From contig JACZVB010000078.1 in the NCBI GenBank assembly GCA_022572865.1, positions 1-6,748 of the forward strand: a DNA stretch of 6,748 nucleotides, written 5' to 3'. Made by a program: the position numbers and the translations under genes. The first letter of the stretch is position 1; each line of letters begins with the position of its first letter. The notes beneath the pieces were generated by a model, which saw nothing but the letters and a program-made list of their open reading frames with translations, had not been told where the DNA came from and did no database searches. Shown here in pieces: positions 1 through 5,393 of this stretch. The stretch comes from Chloroflexota bacterium (GTDB lineage Bacteria; Chloroflexota; Dehalococcoidia; Plut-88900).

Positions 1-641
1 TACCCGATACCTTCGAAGAGATTATCGATCCCAAGCACACCGCCCTTATAGTCCACGAGTTGCTGAACGACTTCTGCGCCGAGGGCGGCATCCGCGATAA
101 GGAGGGCCGCAGGATTGACGCATCGGAAATCGTACAACCGGTCGCCAAGCTAATCGAGGAGGCCCGAAGGCAGGAGCTTCGGGTCATATACGTCAGGTAC
201 ACCATGCACGCCGACTACAGCACCATGTCCGATCCGGATATTTGGAAGCATCGTGAGTCTATATTGAAGCCCGATGCTCCCCCTCCACCCGTGGTGGACG
301 GGACCTGGGGGTGGGAGAACCTGGACGAGGTTAAGCCCCAGCCCGGGGACATCATCGTCAGAAAATATAAGGTGGACGCCTTCTTCGAGACTCCCTTGGA
401 CGCGCTTCTGCGCTGGAACAGAATCAGGACCATCGTGATCGTGGGAATCGGAGCGGAGGTGGGCATAGTTCCAACAGTGATGCACGCCCACAGTTTAGGC
501 TACTTTTCCGTAGCGGTCAGCGACTGTATTCGGCCTTCGGACCCGGCCCGGGCGGAGGATGCGATGTTGTACATCGGCGACTGGTCCATCATCAAGACCC
601 ATACCCAGGTGCTGAATGCGTGGAGGTCTCATACACGCTGA
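1..641 (+). CDS. Isochorismatase-like cysteine hydrolase-fold protein, 5' partial, catalytic Asp and Cys replaced
   Basis: The frame is open from base 3 through the window edge, and the residues before the first possible TTG (base 60) already match the family: ALIVHELLNDFC aligns with the usual ALxVxDxQNDFC. The gene therefore starts upstream of the window and TTG 60 is not its start. The remaining protein has the family layout: the N-terminal strand, a long basic/acidic helix near 115-180, the Lys-bearing segment VRKYKVDAFFETPLDALLR (about 357-416), and the segment GIGAEVGIVPTVMHA (about 444-488) before GYFSVAVSDCIRPSD. In cysteine hydrolases of this fold (PncA, isochorismatase, N-carbamoylsarcosine amidase) the catalytic triad is Asp-Lys-Cys. 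Here the Lys is kept (bases 363-365), the Asp position is Glu (57-59) and the nucleophile Cys position is Gly (462-464). Fold assignment is firm; hydrolytic activity is doubtful. The TGA stop is nine bases before an inverted-repeat block. Confidence 0.88.
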   Translation, partial: PDTFEEIIDPKHTALIVHELLNDFCAEGGIRDKEGRRIDASEIVQPVAKLIEEARRQELRVIYVRYTMHADYSTMSDPDIWKHRESILKPDAPPPPVVDGTWGWENLDEVKPQPGDIIVRKYKVDAFFETPLDALLRWNRIRTIVIVGIGAEVGIVPTVMHAHSLGYFSVAVSDCIRPSDPARAEDAMLYIGDWSIIKTHTQVLNAWRSHTR

Positions 642-707
642 ACCGAGGCCGTTTAATAACATTATAAGAACGATGTTTACAGAAGGGCGAAGCCCCTTTG
701 TCGGGGG

Positions 708-735
708 TCTGGGGGTGTCCCCCAGATATTAATTT
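708..735 (+). terminator. Possible intrinsic terminator for the isochorismatase-like gene
   Basis: An 8-base-pair stem TCTGGGGG / CCCCCAGA with a TGT loop (708-726) is followed on the plus strand by the T-rich stretch TATTAATTT. It lies 67 bases after the stop codon at 641. The tail is interrupted by A residues, so it is a weak match to a Rho-independent terminator and may only be part of the repeat block in which it sits. Confidence 0.35.
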
Positions 736-736
736 C

Positions 737-764
737 TTCCCCCTTCCTGGCCAGGAAGGGGGAA
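737..764. repeat. Perfect 28-base palindrome
   Basis: TTCCCCCTTCCTGG is followed immediately by its exact reverse complement CCAGGAAGGGGGAA, giving 14-base arms with no spacer. It could form a strong hairpin in transcripts from either strand but lacks a U-tract on either side. That favours a repeat module over a classical terminator. Part of it resembles the hairpin at 6712-6739. Confidence 0.8.
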
Positions 765-847
765 ATGGGGATGGTCGAAAGTGTTATTAAACACTCTCCA
801 TGAACCCCAGGGAAAAGAAGCGGTTCCCGGCCCAGCCATCCGACTGT

Positions 848-1702
848 CTAAAAACCGAGGAGCTCGAAGGGGCGGTGGTAGATTATCTCGTCGATCAGTT
901 CCTCGGGTATCCGGGGCAGCTTTACGCCCTCTCCCCATTCGTTGATGTTCTTGAAGGCCTCCACCGCTTCCCCCGTCGACATCACGGGGAAATCTGACCC
1001 GAAGAGGATCCGGTCGGTCACCTTGTATTCGATGGCAACCTGGAGCCCGTTGTAAAGCTGCCATTTGCGATGGAAACGGGCGGAGAGATCGGTGAAGACG
1101 TTTACGTTCTTACGCATGAGCATCACCGTCTCCTGCATCATGGGCTGGCCAAAGTGGGCCACGATGATGCGCAGGTTGGGAAAGGCCCGGGCAACCTTGT
1201 CCAGCAGAAGGGGATTACCCCACTCCAGGGTCCCCTGGGGATCGTAAGCCCCTCCCATGTGGAACATCACGGGCACCTGGAGGTCGTCGGCTATCTCGTA
1301 CAGCCGCCAGACCTGGGGGGTCCACGGATCGAACCCCTGATAGACGGGGGAGAGCTTCAGCCCCTTCAGGCCCAGTTCTTTGATGCTTCGCTCGAAATCC
1401 TTTGCCGCCCCCGGATCATGGGGATCGACCGAGGCCAGGCCTACAGCCCGGCCCGGATACTGGGAGACGTACTCGGCGATGAAATCGTTGGGGACCTGAC
1501 GGCCTTTGCGGGTAGGTGTATTGATGACGACGAACTTCCGGGCTCCACCATCCACAACGGCCGACTTATGATGCTCCGGCCAGGCATCGCCCCCTATCAC
1601 CCCATATGCCTTCATGGTGGCCCGGGACTCGTCAGTTACGTACTCAGACGTCCAGCAGTGAGTATGCCAGTCTATCAGCTCACCCGAGTCTGAGGACGCC
1701 AC
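848..1702 (-). CDS. Amidohydrolase family protein (Amidohydro_2, HxH type)
   Basis: A 284-residue metal-dependent hydrolase of the Amidohydro_2 (ACMSD-like TIM barrel) family, about the usual size and apparently complete. Metal-site and catalytic motifs appear in the expected order: H13-T-H15 in LIDWHTHCW at the N-terminus, K113/K116 in GLKGLKLSP, H148 in VMFHMGG, H183 in VAHFGQP and D237 in LFGSDFP. The C-terminus (HRPFELLGF) is the family's normal ending. Members hydrolyse amides, esters or lactones or decarboxylate aromatic acids; the substrate here is unknown. No signal peptide is evident, so a cytoplasmic location is expected. The start is GTG 1702, preceded by GGGGG (1714-1710) at seven bases and only 13 bases after the stop of the LLM monooxygenase gene. 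This implies co-transcription and possibly consecutive steps. The stop faces the inverted-repeat block at 651-792. Confidence 0.9.
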   Translation of the reverse strand: MASSDSGELIDWHTHCWTSEYVTDESRATMKAYGVIGGDAWPEHHKSAVVDGGARKFVVINTPTRKGRQVPNDFIAEYVSQYPGRAVGLASVDPHDPGAAKDFERSIKELGLKGLKLSPVYQGFDPWTPQVWRLYEIADDLQVPVMFHMGGAYDPQGTLEWGNPLLLDKVARAFPNLRIIVAHFGQPMMQETVMLMRKNVNVFTDLSARFHRKWQLYNGLQVAIEYKVTDRILFGSDFPVMSTGEAVEAFKNINEWGEGVKLPRIPEELIDEIIYHRPFELLGF

Positions 1703-1715
1703 CCTGATACCCCCG

Positions 1716-2879
1716 TTACGAAGCCGCTACCGATTTCATCTTCGCCTCGCCCGATTCTTTGAACAAAGGCATCACCTTGGTGGCGAAAAGCTCCAGGTTT
1801 CGGAGGGTCTTCTTTTGAGGCATCCCCGTGTGGGAATAAGCCACAAGCAGGTATTCCAGATTGCATACCTCCTGTAGCTCGTGGACCCTCTCTGCTACGT
1901 GGTCCGGGGAGCCAACCAGCAGGTTACGAGGCTCCAGGAAGTCCCAATCCAGCTTTGTGCCGGGCTTAAGCTCTTCGCCCGGGTTCGTAAACACCTCTCT
2001 ACCCCGGAACGGGTCGTTATAGATGAAGGCGGACATGACCCCTTCCTCGGCATCTCGTCGGGCCTCCTCCATAGAGGAAGCCACATATGTGTGGCGCATT
2101 ACCGCCTGGCCCTCTCCCAGCTTGAAGGGCCTCCCCTCCCGCTCCGATCTAATCTTTGCGTACAGCTCCATCCGCTGTTTCAACCTGAGTGGCGGAGGCT
2201 GCCAGTAACAGGCGTTCAATTCCATCTCTGCGGCGGTGGTGACGGAGCGGTCGGTGGAGACGGTCATCCACAACGGTGGATATGGCTTCTGGTACGGCTT
2301 AGGGGTCACCCGCAGCTTTATAACGCGGTCGCCGTCCTGCCATTCGGGGTTGGAGGGGTATAGAGGATGCGAGAAGACCGTCCCGGGTGCTGGAAAGGTG
2401 AAGTTGGGGCCCTGGTGGGAGAAGTGCTCCTGGGTCCAGACCTTCTTTACGATCTCTATGATCTCCCGGAACAGCTCCCTATTCTCTTTGTCCTTTCGAG
2501 GGTCGGCATTGGGATGGAACTGTGGCCCTTCGTAGGGCCATATGCCCCTGCCGAAACCGACTTCGATTCTACCTTTGGTTAAATTATCCAGGATTGCTAA
2601 GTCTTCAGCCAGCCGGATCGGGTGCCACCACACCGCTATGTTGGCCATCTGGCCGATGCGTATTCGGCTGGTCCGGGCCGCCAGGTCTGCGCCCAGCAGG
2701 ATCGGATTAGGTATGTCCCCCGCTTCGTACGGACCAAAATGATGCTCACCCAGCCAGATGGCGTCATACCCCAGCTCTTCGGCCAGGACTACCTGCTCTC
2801 TGAGGTTGTCCAACAGCTGCGCGGGTGTCGTGGCCTCGCCCGCAGAATCCGCCACTGTAGTGAATACTCCAAACCGCAT
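1716..2879 (-). CDS. LLM class flavin-dependent monooxygenase (bacterial luciferase-like)
   Basis: A 387-residue luciferase-like monooxygenase, using reduced flavin (FMNH2 or F420-linked) and probably O2 on a small organic substrate. Family marks in order: MRFGVFTTVAD at the N-terminal beta strand; GYDAIWLGEHHF (residues 38-48, the EHHF motif of alkanal-monooxygenase relatives); RIRIGQMAN (72-80); HPIRLAEDLAILDNLTKGRIEVGFGRG (86-112); and GSPDHVAERVHEL near the C-terminus. The reading frame can be extended to a TTG at 2900, but ATG 2879 has GAGGTGA five bases upstream and begins exactly at the conserved strand, so I choose ATG 2879. It is the first cistron of an operon with the amidohydrolase downstream and is transcribed divergently from the nitroreductase. 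Which flavin and which substrate cannot be told. Confidence 0.92.
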   Translation of the reverse strand: MRFGVFTTVADSAGEATTPAQLLDNLREQVVLAEELGYDAIWLGEHHFGPYEAGDIPNPILLGADLAARTSRIRIGQMANIAVWWHPIRLAEDLAILDNLTKGRIEVGFGRGIWPYEGPQFHPNADPRKDKENRELFREIIEIVKKVWTQEHFSHQGPNFTFPAPGTVFSHPLYPSNPEWQDGDRVIKLRVTPKPYQKPYPPLWMTVSTDRSVTTAAEMELNACYWQPPPLRLKQRMELYAKIRSEREGRPFKLGEGQAVMRHTYVASSMEEARRDAEEGVMSAFIYNDPFRGREVFTNPGEELKPGTKLDWDFLEPRNLLVGSPDHVAERVHELQEVCNLEYLLVAYSHTGMPQKKTLRNLELFATKVMPLFKESGEAKMKSVAAS

Positions 2880-2884
2880 GATGC

Positions 2885-2891
2885 TCACCTC
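2885..2891 (-). promoter_or_regulatory. Ribosome binding site deciding the LLM monooxygenase start
   Basis: On the minus strand GAGGTGA is followed by GCATC and then ATG 2879. This is a strong Shine-Dalgarno match and favours the inner ATG over the upstream in-frame TTG at 2900, which lies above it. Confidence 0.75.
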
Positions 2892-2955
2892 ATTATTCAA
2901 AGCTGTGCTTTGATCCTGCCCATCGTTTGCTGAAATCGGTGGACAGCCTAGCTGA

Positions 2956-2985
2956 ATATTCCCATCATAATACTCATCATGTCAA
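2956..2985 (-). promoter_or_regulatory. Possible promoter of the LLM monooxygenase-amidohydrolase operon
   Basis: A consensus -35 hexamer TTGACA (2985-2980, minus strand) lies about 100 bases upstream of the LLM start in an AT-rich patch. The best-spaced -10 candidate, GAATAT at 18 bases (2961-2956), matches only three of six consensus positions. The call therefore rests mainly on the -35 and the location. Confidence 0.3.
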
Positions 2986-3115
2986 TAACATAATCCCTTC
3001 TCCCTAGCTGCAAGCATCAAAAAGGCGACCCATGGTGATTTTTTCGATTGTGGCATCCCACGGCCAAGCCGGCTTCACCGGCCCCGCCCCATATGTGATA
3101 CTACCCTGTGACCGT

Positions 3116-3121
3116 TATAAA
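3116..3121 (+). promoter_or_regulatory. Possible -10 box of the nitroreductase gene
   Basis: TATAAA lies 27 bases before the nitroreductase ATG, matching five of six bases of the sigma-70 -10 consensus. No good -35 hexamer is seen 16-18 bases upstream, so promoter activity would need an activator or another sigma factor, or the match is chance. Confidence 0.3.
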
Positions 3122-3138
3122 TATCCCACCGCAAAACC

Positions 3139-3145
3139 GAGGTGA
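3139..3145 (+). promoter_or_regulatory. Ribosome binding site of the nitroreductase gene
   Basis: GAGGTGA followed by GTC and ATG 3149. It is the same heptamer used by the divergent LLM gene, and it fixes the nitroreductase start. Confidence 0.7.
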
Positions 3146-3148
3146 GTC

Positions 3149-3763
3149 ATGGACGTTTCCAACCAGTTGTCGATGTCTCTGGGCGAAGCTATATTCACCC
3201 AGCGCGCGATCAGGAGGTTAAGGCCCGACCCCATTCCCGACGAGGACATAACCGCCATTCTTAACGCTGCAATCCGTGCCCCAAACGGCGGCAACCTTCA
3301 ACCCTGGCATTTCATTGTGGTCACGGATGCCAGGCTCCGGTCGGAGCTGGGGACCCTCTATTACGAAGCCTGGTGGGCCAAGCGGAAAGACCAGGGCATC
3401 TCCGGCCCCGAGGATATTCCCGCATCCAACAAGATCATGCAGTCTGCGATGCGGTTCGCCGATGAAATCGGTGACGCCCCGGTCCTGATACTTCTGTGCG
3501 CGACGGCCAGGGGCCCTGGGCCAATGGCATCCGTGATCCCTGCGGCACAGAATCTTCTGCTGGCCGCTCGGGCCCTGGGTATAGGGGGCACCATCACGAC
3601 CCTACATCCCCAGGTGGAGGACCGGGTACACGACCTGTTCGATATACCCCAGTCGGCCCAGGTCGTATACTGCATCCCCCTGGGGTACCCCAAGGGGCGG
3701 TTTGGAACTACCGACCGGAAGCCGCTTTCAGAGGTATCTTCCTATGACCGGTGGGAGACCTAG
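3149..3763 (+). CDS. Nitroreductase family protein (FMN-dependent)
   Basis: A complete 204-residue nitroreductase-fold protein, expected to be a cytoplasmic FMN dimer using NAD(P)H to reduce nitro groups, quinones or enones. The N-terminal FMN phosphate-binding pattern is clear (TQRAIRRLRPDPIP, residues 17-30), followed by AAIRAPNGGNLQPWHFIVV (40-58), where Asn and Gln lie at the flavin site. The segment from SVIPAAQNLLLAARALGIGG (128-147) is the classical helix and glycine turn, and IPLGYPKGRF followed by R190-KPL closes the domain. The length is typical of the family. The ATG has a good Shine-Dalgarno. It is divergent to the LLM monooxygenase operon and followed after 102 bases by a PPOX-fold gene on the same strand. 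The physiological substrate cannot be inferred, and some relatives have diverged roles. Confidence 0.9.
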   Translation: MDVSNQLSMSLGEAIFTQRAIRRLRPDPIPDEDITAILNAAIRAPNGGNLQPWHFIVVTDARLRSELGTLYYEAWWAKRKDQGISGPEDIPASNKIMQSAMRFADEIGDAPVLILLCATARGPGPMASVIPAAQNLLLAARALGIGGTITTLHPQVEDRVHDLFDIPQSAQVVYCIPLGYPKGRFGTTDRKPLSEVSSYDRWET

Positions 3764-3785
3764 CAGCCGAAAGGGCAGCGCTGCT
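3762..3785. repeat. Inverted repeat at the end of the nitroreductase gene
   Basis: AGCAGC (3762-3767, overlapping the TAG stop) pairs with GCTGCT (3780-3785), and the second arm belongs to the 10-base palindrome GCAGCGCTGC (3775-3784). No T-run follows, so it may stabilise the mRNA end or attenuate readthrough rather than terminate. Confidence 0.35.
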
Positions 3786-3845
3786 GGGGAACGGTAGCGC
3801 AGGTGGCGCGTCCCGTAGGGAATATACAGCACTAAGGCGGGCGAT

Positions 3846-3881
3846 ATGACGGAAATTACGACAAGATGGATTCTTTTCTAA
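3846..3881 (+). other. Eleven-codon reading frame overlapping the PPOX gene start
   Basis: ATG 3846 opens an 11-codon frame (MTEITTRWILF) ending at TAA 3879-3881. It is preceded by AAGGCGG (3834-3840) at five bases, a better ribosome binding site than any before the PPOX ATG at 3866. It overlaps that ATG in another frame. Its first residues, MTEIT, look like the usual N-terminus of PPOX proteins. It may be a short upstream frame, or the true gene start separated from the rest by a small insertion or deletion. Confidence 0.4.
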
Positions 3882-4261
3882 AGCAAACCCTGGTCGCAGT
3901 CCTAGGCACCATCGACCAGGAAGGCAACCCTCACCTGTCTCCTATCTGGTTCCACTGGGAAGACGGCACTGCGTACATGTTCACAGGCCGCGATTCGGTG
4001 AAGTGGCGTCACATAGAGGCACATCCCTACTCTTCCCTGTGTATCGATTGGAGAGAGCCCCCCTACTCCGCAGTGATTCTGAATGGCCCCATCGCCGAGG
4101 TCGACCGTCCGGTATACGATCTGGTGCTCTCCATGGCGCTGCGGTACTACGGGGAGAAAAAGGGGCGTGAGTTCGCCGGCAACTACAGAGACAACCCACC
4201 AGGTGTTGTAGCCTTCGGCCTGACCCCCCAGCGGATCATCTCCACCCTCAACAGTGTGTAA
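3866..4261 (+). CDS. Pyridoxamine 5'-phosphate oxidase-fold (PPOX class, possibly F420-dependent) protein
   Basis: A 131-residue split-barrel flavin/F420-binding protein. The family pattern is clear: FLKQTLVAVLGTIDQEGNPH then LSPIWFHWEDGTAYMFTG (residues 4-41), DSVKWRHIEAHPYSSLCID (43-61, with K46 and R48 in the cofactor phosphate-binding position) and the strand SAVILNGPIAEVD (68-80). Such proteins bind FMN, F420 or haem and reduce or oxidise small molecules; which cofactor is used here cannot be decided by eye. ATG 3866 is the only start in this frame after the in-frame stop at 3833-3835, but it has no convincing Shine-Dalgarno and leaves the protein starting just before FLxxT. Relatives usually have a slightly longer N-terminus. 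The overlapping ATG 3846 frame suggests a possible frameshift near codon 7. It follows the nitroreductase on the same strand and converges with the dehydrogenase. Confidence 0.85.
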   Translation: MDSFLKQTLVAVLGTIDQEGNPHLSPIWFHWEDGTAYMFTGRDSVKWRHIEAHPYSSLCIDWREPPYSAVILNGPIAEVDRPVYDLVLSMALRYYGEKKGREFAGNYRDNPPGVVAFGLTPQRIISTLNSV

Positions 4262-4328
4262 GCTCTATTCCCAAAACAGAGACCGAGCTATCACCTTCGT
4301 TTATGGGGACGGCGGGCAGTAGAGAAGA

Positions 4329-4347
4329 GCCCCGTGGGGAGCGGGGC
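4329..4347 (-). terminator. Possible terminator of the amidohydrolase-dehydrogenase operon
   Basis: GCCCCG (4329-4334) pairs with CGGGGC (4342-4347) around a 7-base loop, 17 bases past the stop of the minus-strand dehydrogenase. On the minus strand the hairpin is followed by the pyrimidine tract TCTTCTCT, a weak U-tract. The 102-base gap between the convergent genes holds no other feature that I can support. Confidence 0.4.
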
Positions 4348-4363
4348 GGGAACCACCATCTGG

Positions 4364-5335
4364 TCAACCAGACGAGCTTGTTATCTCCTTCAGGTTGACG
4401 CAGTTCTCCGGTGGCAGCCCCGCCCGCAGCCGGTCGACATTAGCGGCCAGCGCCCGAGCGATCTCGTCGTAGGAAGTGTCGGTAACCCCTCCGACGTGTG
4501 GAGTGGCGATGACGTTATAGTCGAATAGCGGGTCCCGGGGGTCGACGGGTTCCTCCCTGAAGACGTCCAGCCCCGCACCCCCCAGCCTCCCGCTGGCCAG
4601 GGCCCGGACCAGGGCATCCTGGTCTATCAGGGGCCCGCGGCCTACGTTGATTATGAAGCCCCCCTTCTTGAGCTGGGCCAGCTCCCTCTCGCCGATTATC
4701 CCCCTGGTCTCCTCGGTGACAGGTAGCGCTAAGACCAGGAATTCCGACTGGCCCAGGACATAGGCCAGGTCCTCGGGCCCGCCCAGGAAGTCGAGGCCGA
4801 GGCGGTCCGCCATCCCGGGGCTGGGGCGCCGCTTAATACCCAGGATACGCACCCCGAACCCCTTTAGCCTCTCCACCAGGGCTTGACCTATGTTGCCCAT
4901 GCCCAGTACCCCCACCGTCTTGCCCCTGAGGCCTATGCCCAAGGGCGACCCCCACACCCCCTTGTCCAGGTTCTCCCTGGCCAGTGGATATCTTCGGGCC
5001 AGGGCCAGAATGAAGAAGATAGCGTGCTCAGCCACCGACACCGCATTGCTGGTGGCCAGAGAGCCGGGCACGTTGGCAACGTAGATCCCCTTCCTGGTGG
5101 CGGCGGCCACATCAACCCCCTCCAGCCCCACCCCGAACTGGTGCACCATCCGGGCCGAGGTGACGTCGATGGCCCTGGCGTCCACCTTGAACATCGCTGG
5201 AATCACCACGTCGATCTTGGGCAGGTAGTCCCAAAGCCGGGAGTAGGGACAGAGGGTTATCTCGTCTTCAGGCAGGTGCTTTCGCAGCATCGCCACCACG
5301 TGCTGGAACGAGTCGCCGCAAATGAGGATTTTCAC
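4364..5335 (-). CDS. D-2-hydroxyacid dehydrogenase family protein
   Basis: A complete 323-residue NAD(P)-dependent dehydrogenase of the D-isomer-specific 2-hydroxyacid family, reducing a 2-keto acid to a D-2-hydroxy acid or the reverse. The N-terminal substrate-domain motif is MVHQFGVGLEGVD (residues 63-75). The Rossmann motif is G145-M-G-N-I-G150. The catalytic set is complete: R233 in NVGRGPLID, E262 in DVFREEP and H280 in ATPHVGG. After the second Rossmann strand the sequence is GIKRRPSP (166-173), with basic residues where NAD-dependent members carry Asp; this suggests NADP(H). The start is GTG 5335, preceded by GAGGTG (5349-5344) at eight bases. It lies 58 bases after an Amidohydro_2 gene on the same strand, so the two probably form an operon. 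The substrate (glyoxylate, hydroxypyruvate, or an aromatic keto acid) is not determinable from the sequence. Confidence 0.92.
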   Translation of the reverse strand: MKILICGDSFQHVVAMLRKHLPEDEITLCPYSRLWDYLPKIDVVIPAMFKVDARAIDVTSARMVHQFGVGLEGVDVAAATRKGIYVANVPGSLATSNAVSVAEHAIFFILALARRYPLARENLDKGVWGSPLGIGLRGKTVGVLGMGNIGQALVERLKGFGVRILGIKRRPSPGMADRLGLDFLGGPEDLAYVLGQSEFLVLALPVTEETRGIIGERELAQLKKGGFIINVGRGPLIDQDALVRALASGRLGGAGLDVFREEPVDPRDPLFDYNVIATPHVGGVTDTSYDEIARALAANVDRLRAGLPPENCVNLKEITSSSG

Positions 5336-5393
5336 ACTGCAGGCACCTCATAAGAGTTAGGAGTAAAGAGTGAGGCCAAAGGGCTCTGGCCCG

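Larger units (their letters stand above)
651..792. repeat. MITE-like palindromic element with 11-base terminal inverted repeats
   Basis: The left end reads GTTTAATAACA (651-661) and the right end is its exact reverse complement, TGTTATTAAAC (782-792), bounding 142 bases that code for nothing recognisable. Inside lie several GC-rich inverted repeats: GGGC-GAA-GCCC (685-695), TCTGGGGG-TGT-CCCCCAGA (708-726) and a perfect 28-base palindrome (737-764). The block sits between two convergent genes, nine bases after one stop codon. No target-site duplication is visible next to the ends and there is no transposase, so a non-autonomous element is an inference. The alternative is a clustered bidirectional terminator region. 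Confidence 0.5.
2880..3148. other. Divergent intergenic region between two flavoenzyme genes
   Basis: 269 bases without a credible gene. It should contain the promoters and operators for the minus-strand LLM/amidohydrolase operon and the plus-strand nitroreductase gene. The part at 2951-3000 is AT-richer than its surroundings, and the centre (3061-3090) is GC-rich and contains the 10-base palindrome AAGCCGGCTT (3066-3075). No regulator gene lies nearby in the window. Confidence 0.6.

Noticed and set aside
60..62. TTG as start of the isochorismatase-like gene
   Set aside because: Conserved family residues lie upstream in the same open frame back to the window edge, so the gene is truncated rather than starting here.
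1070..1693. 207-residue plus-strand open frame opposite the HxH amidohydrolase
   Set aside because: It is antisense to a gene with complete family motifs and its translation shows no recognisable domain.
3066..3075. AAGCCGGCTT palindrome as an operator
   Set aside because: Ten-base palindromes are expected by chance in GC-rich intergenic DNA, and no regulator or second copy supports it as a site.
4359..4372. TCTGGT-CA-ACCAGA inverted repeat across the dehydrogenase stop codon
   Set aside because: It is short, its two-base loop would have to open to fold, and no T-run follows, so a function cannot be supported.
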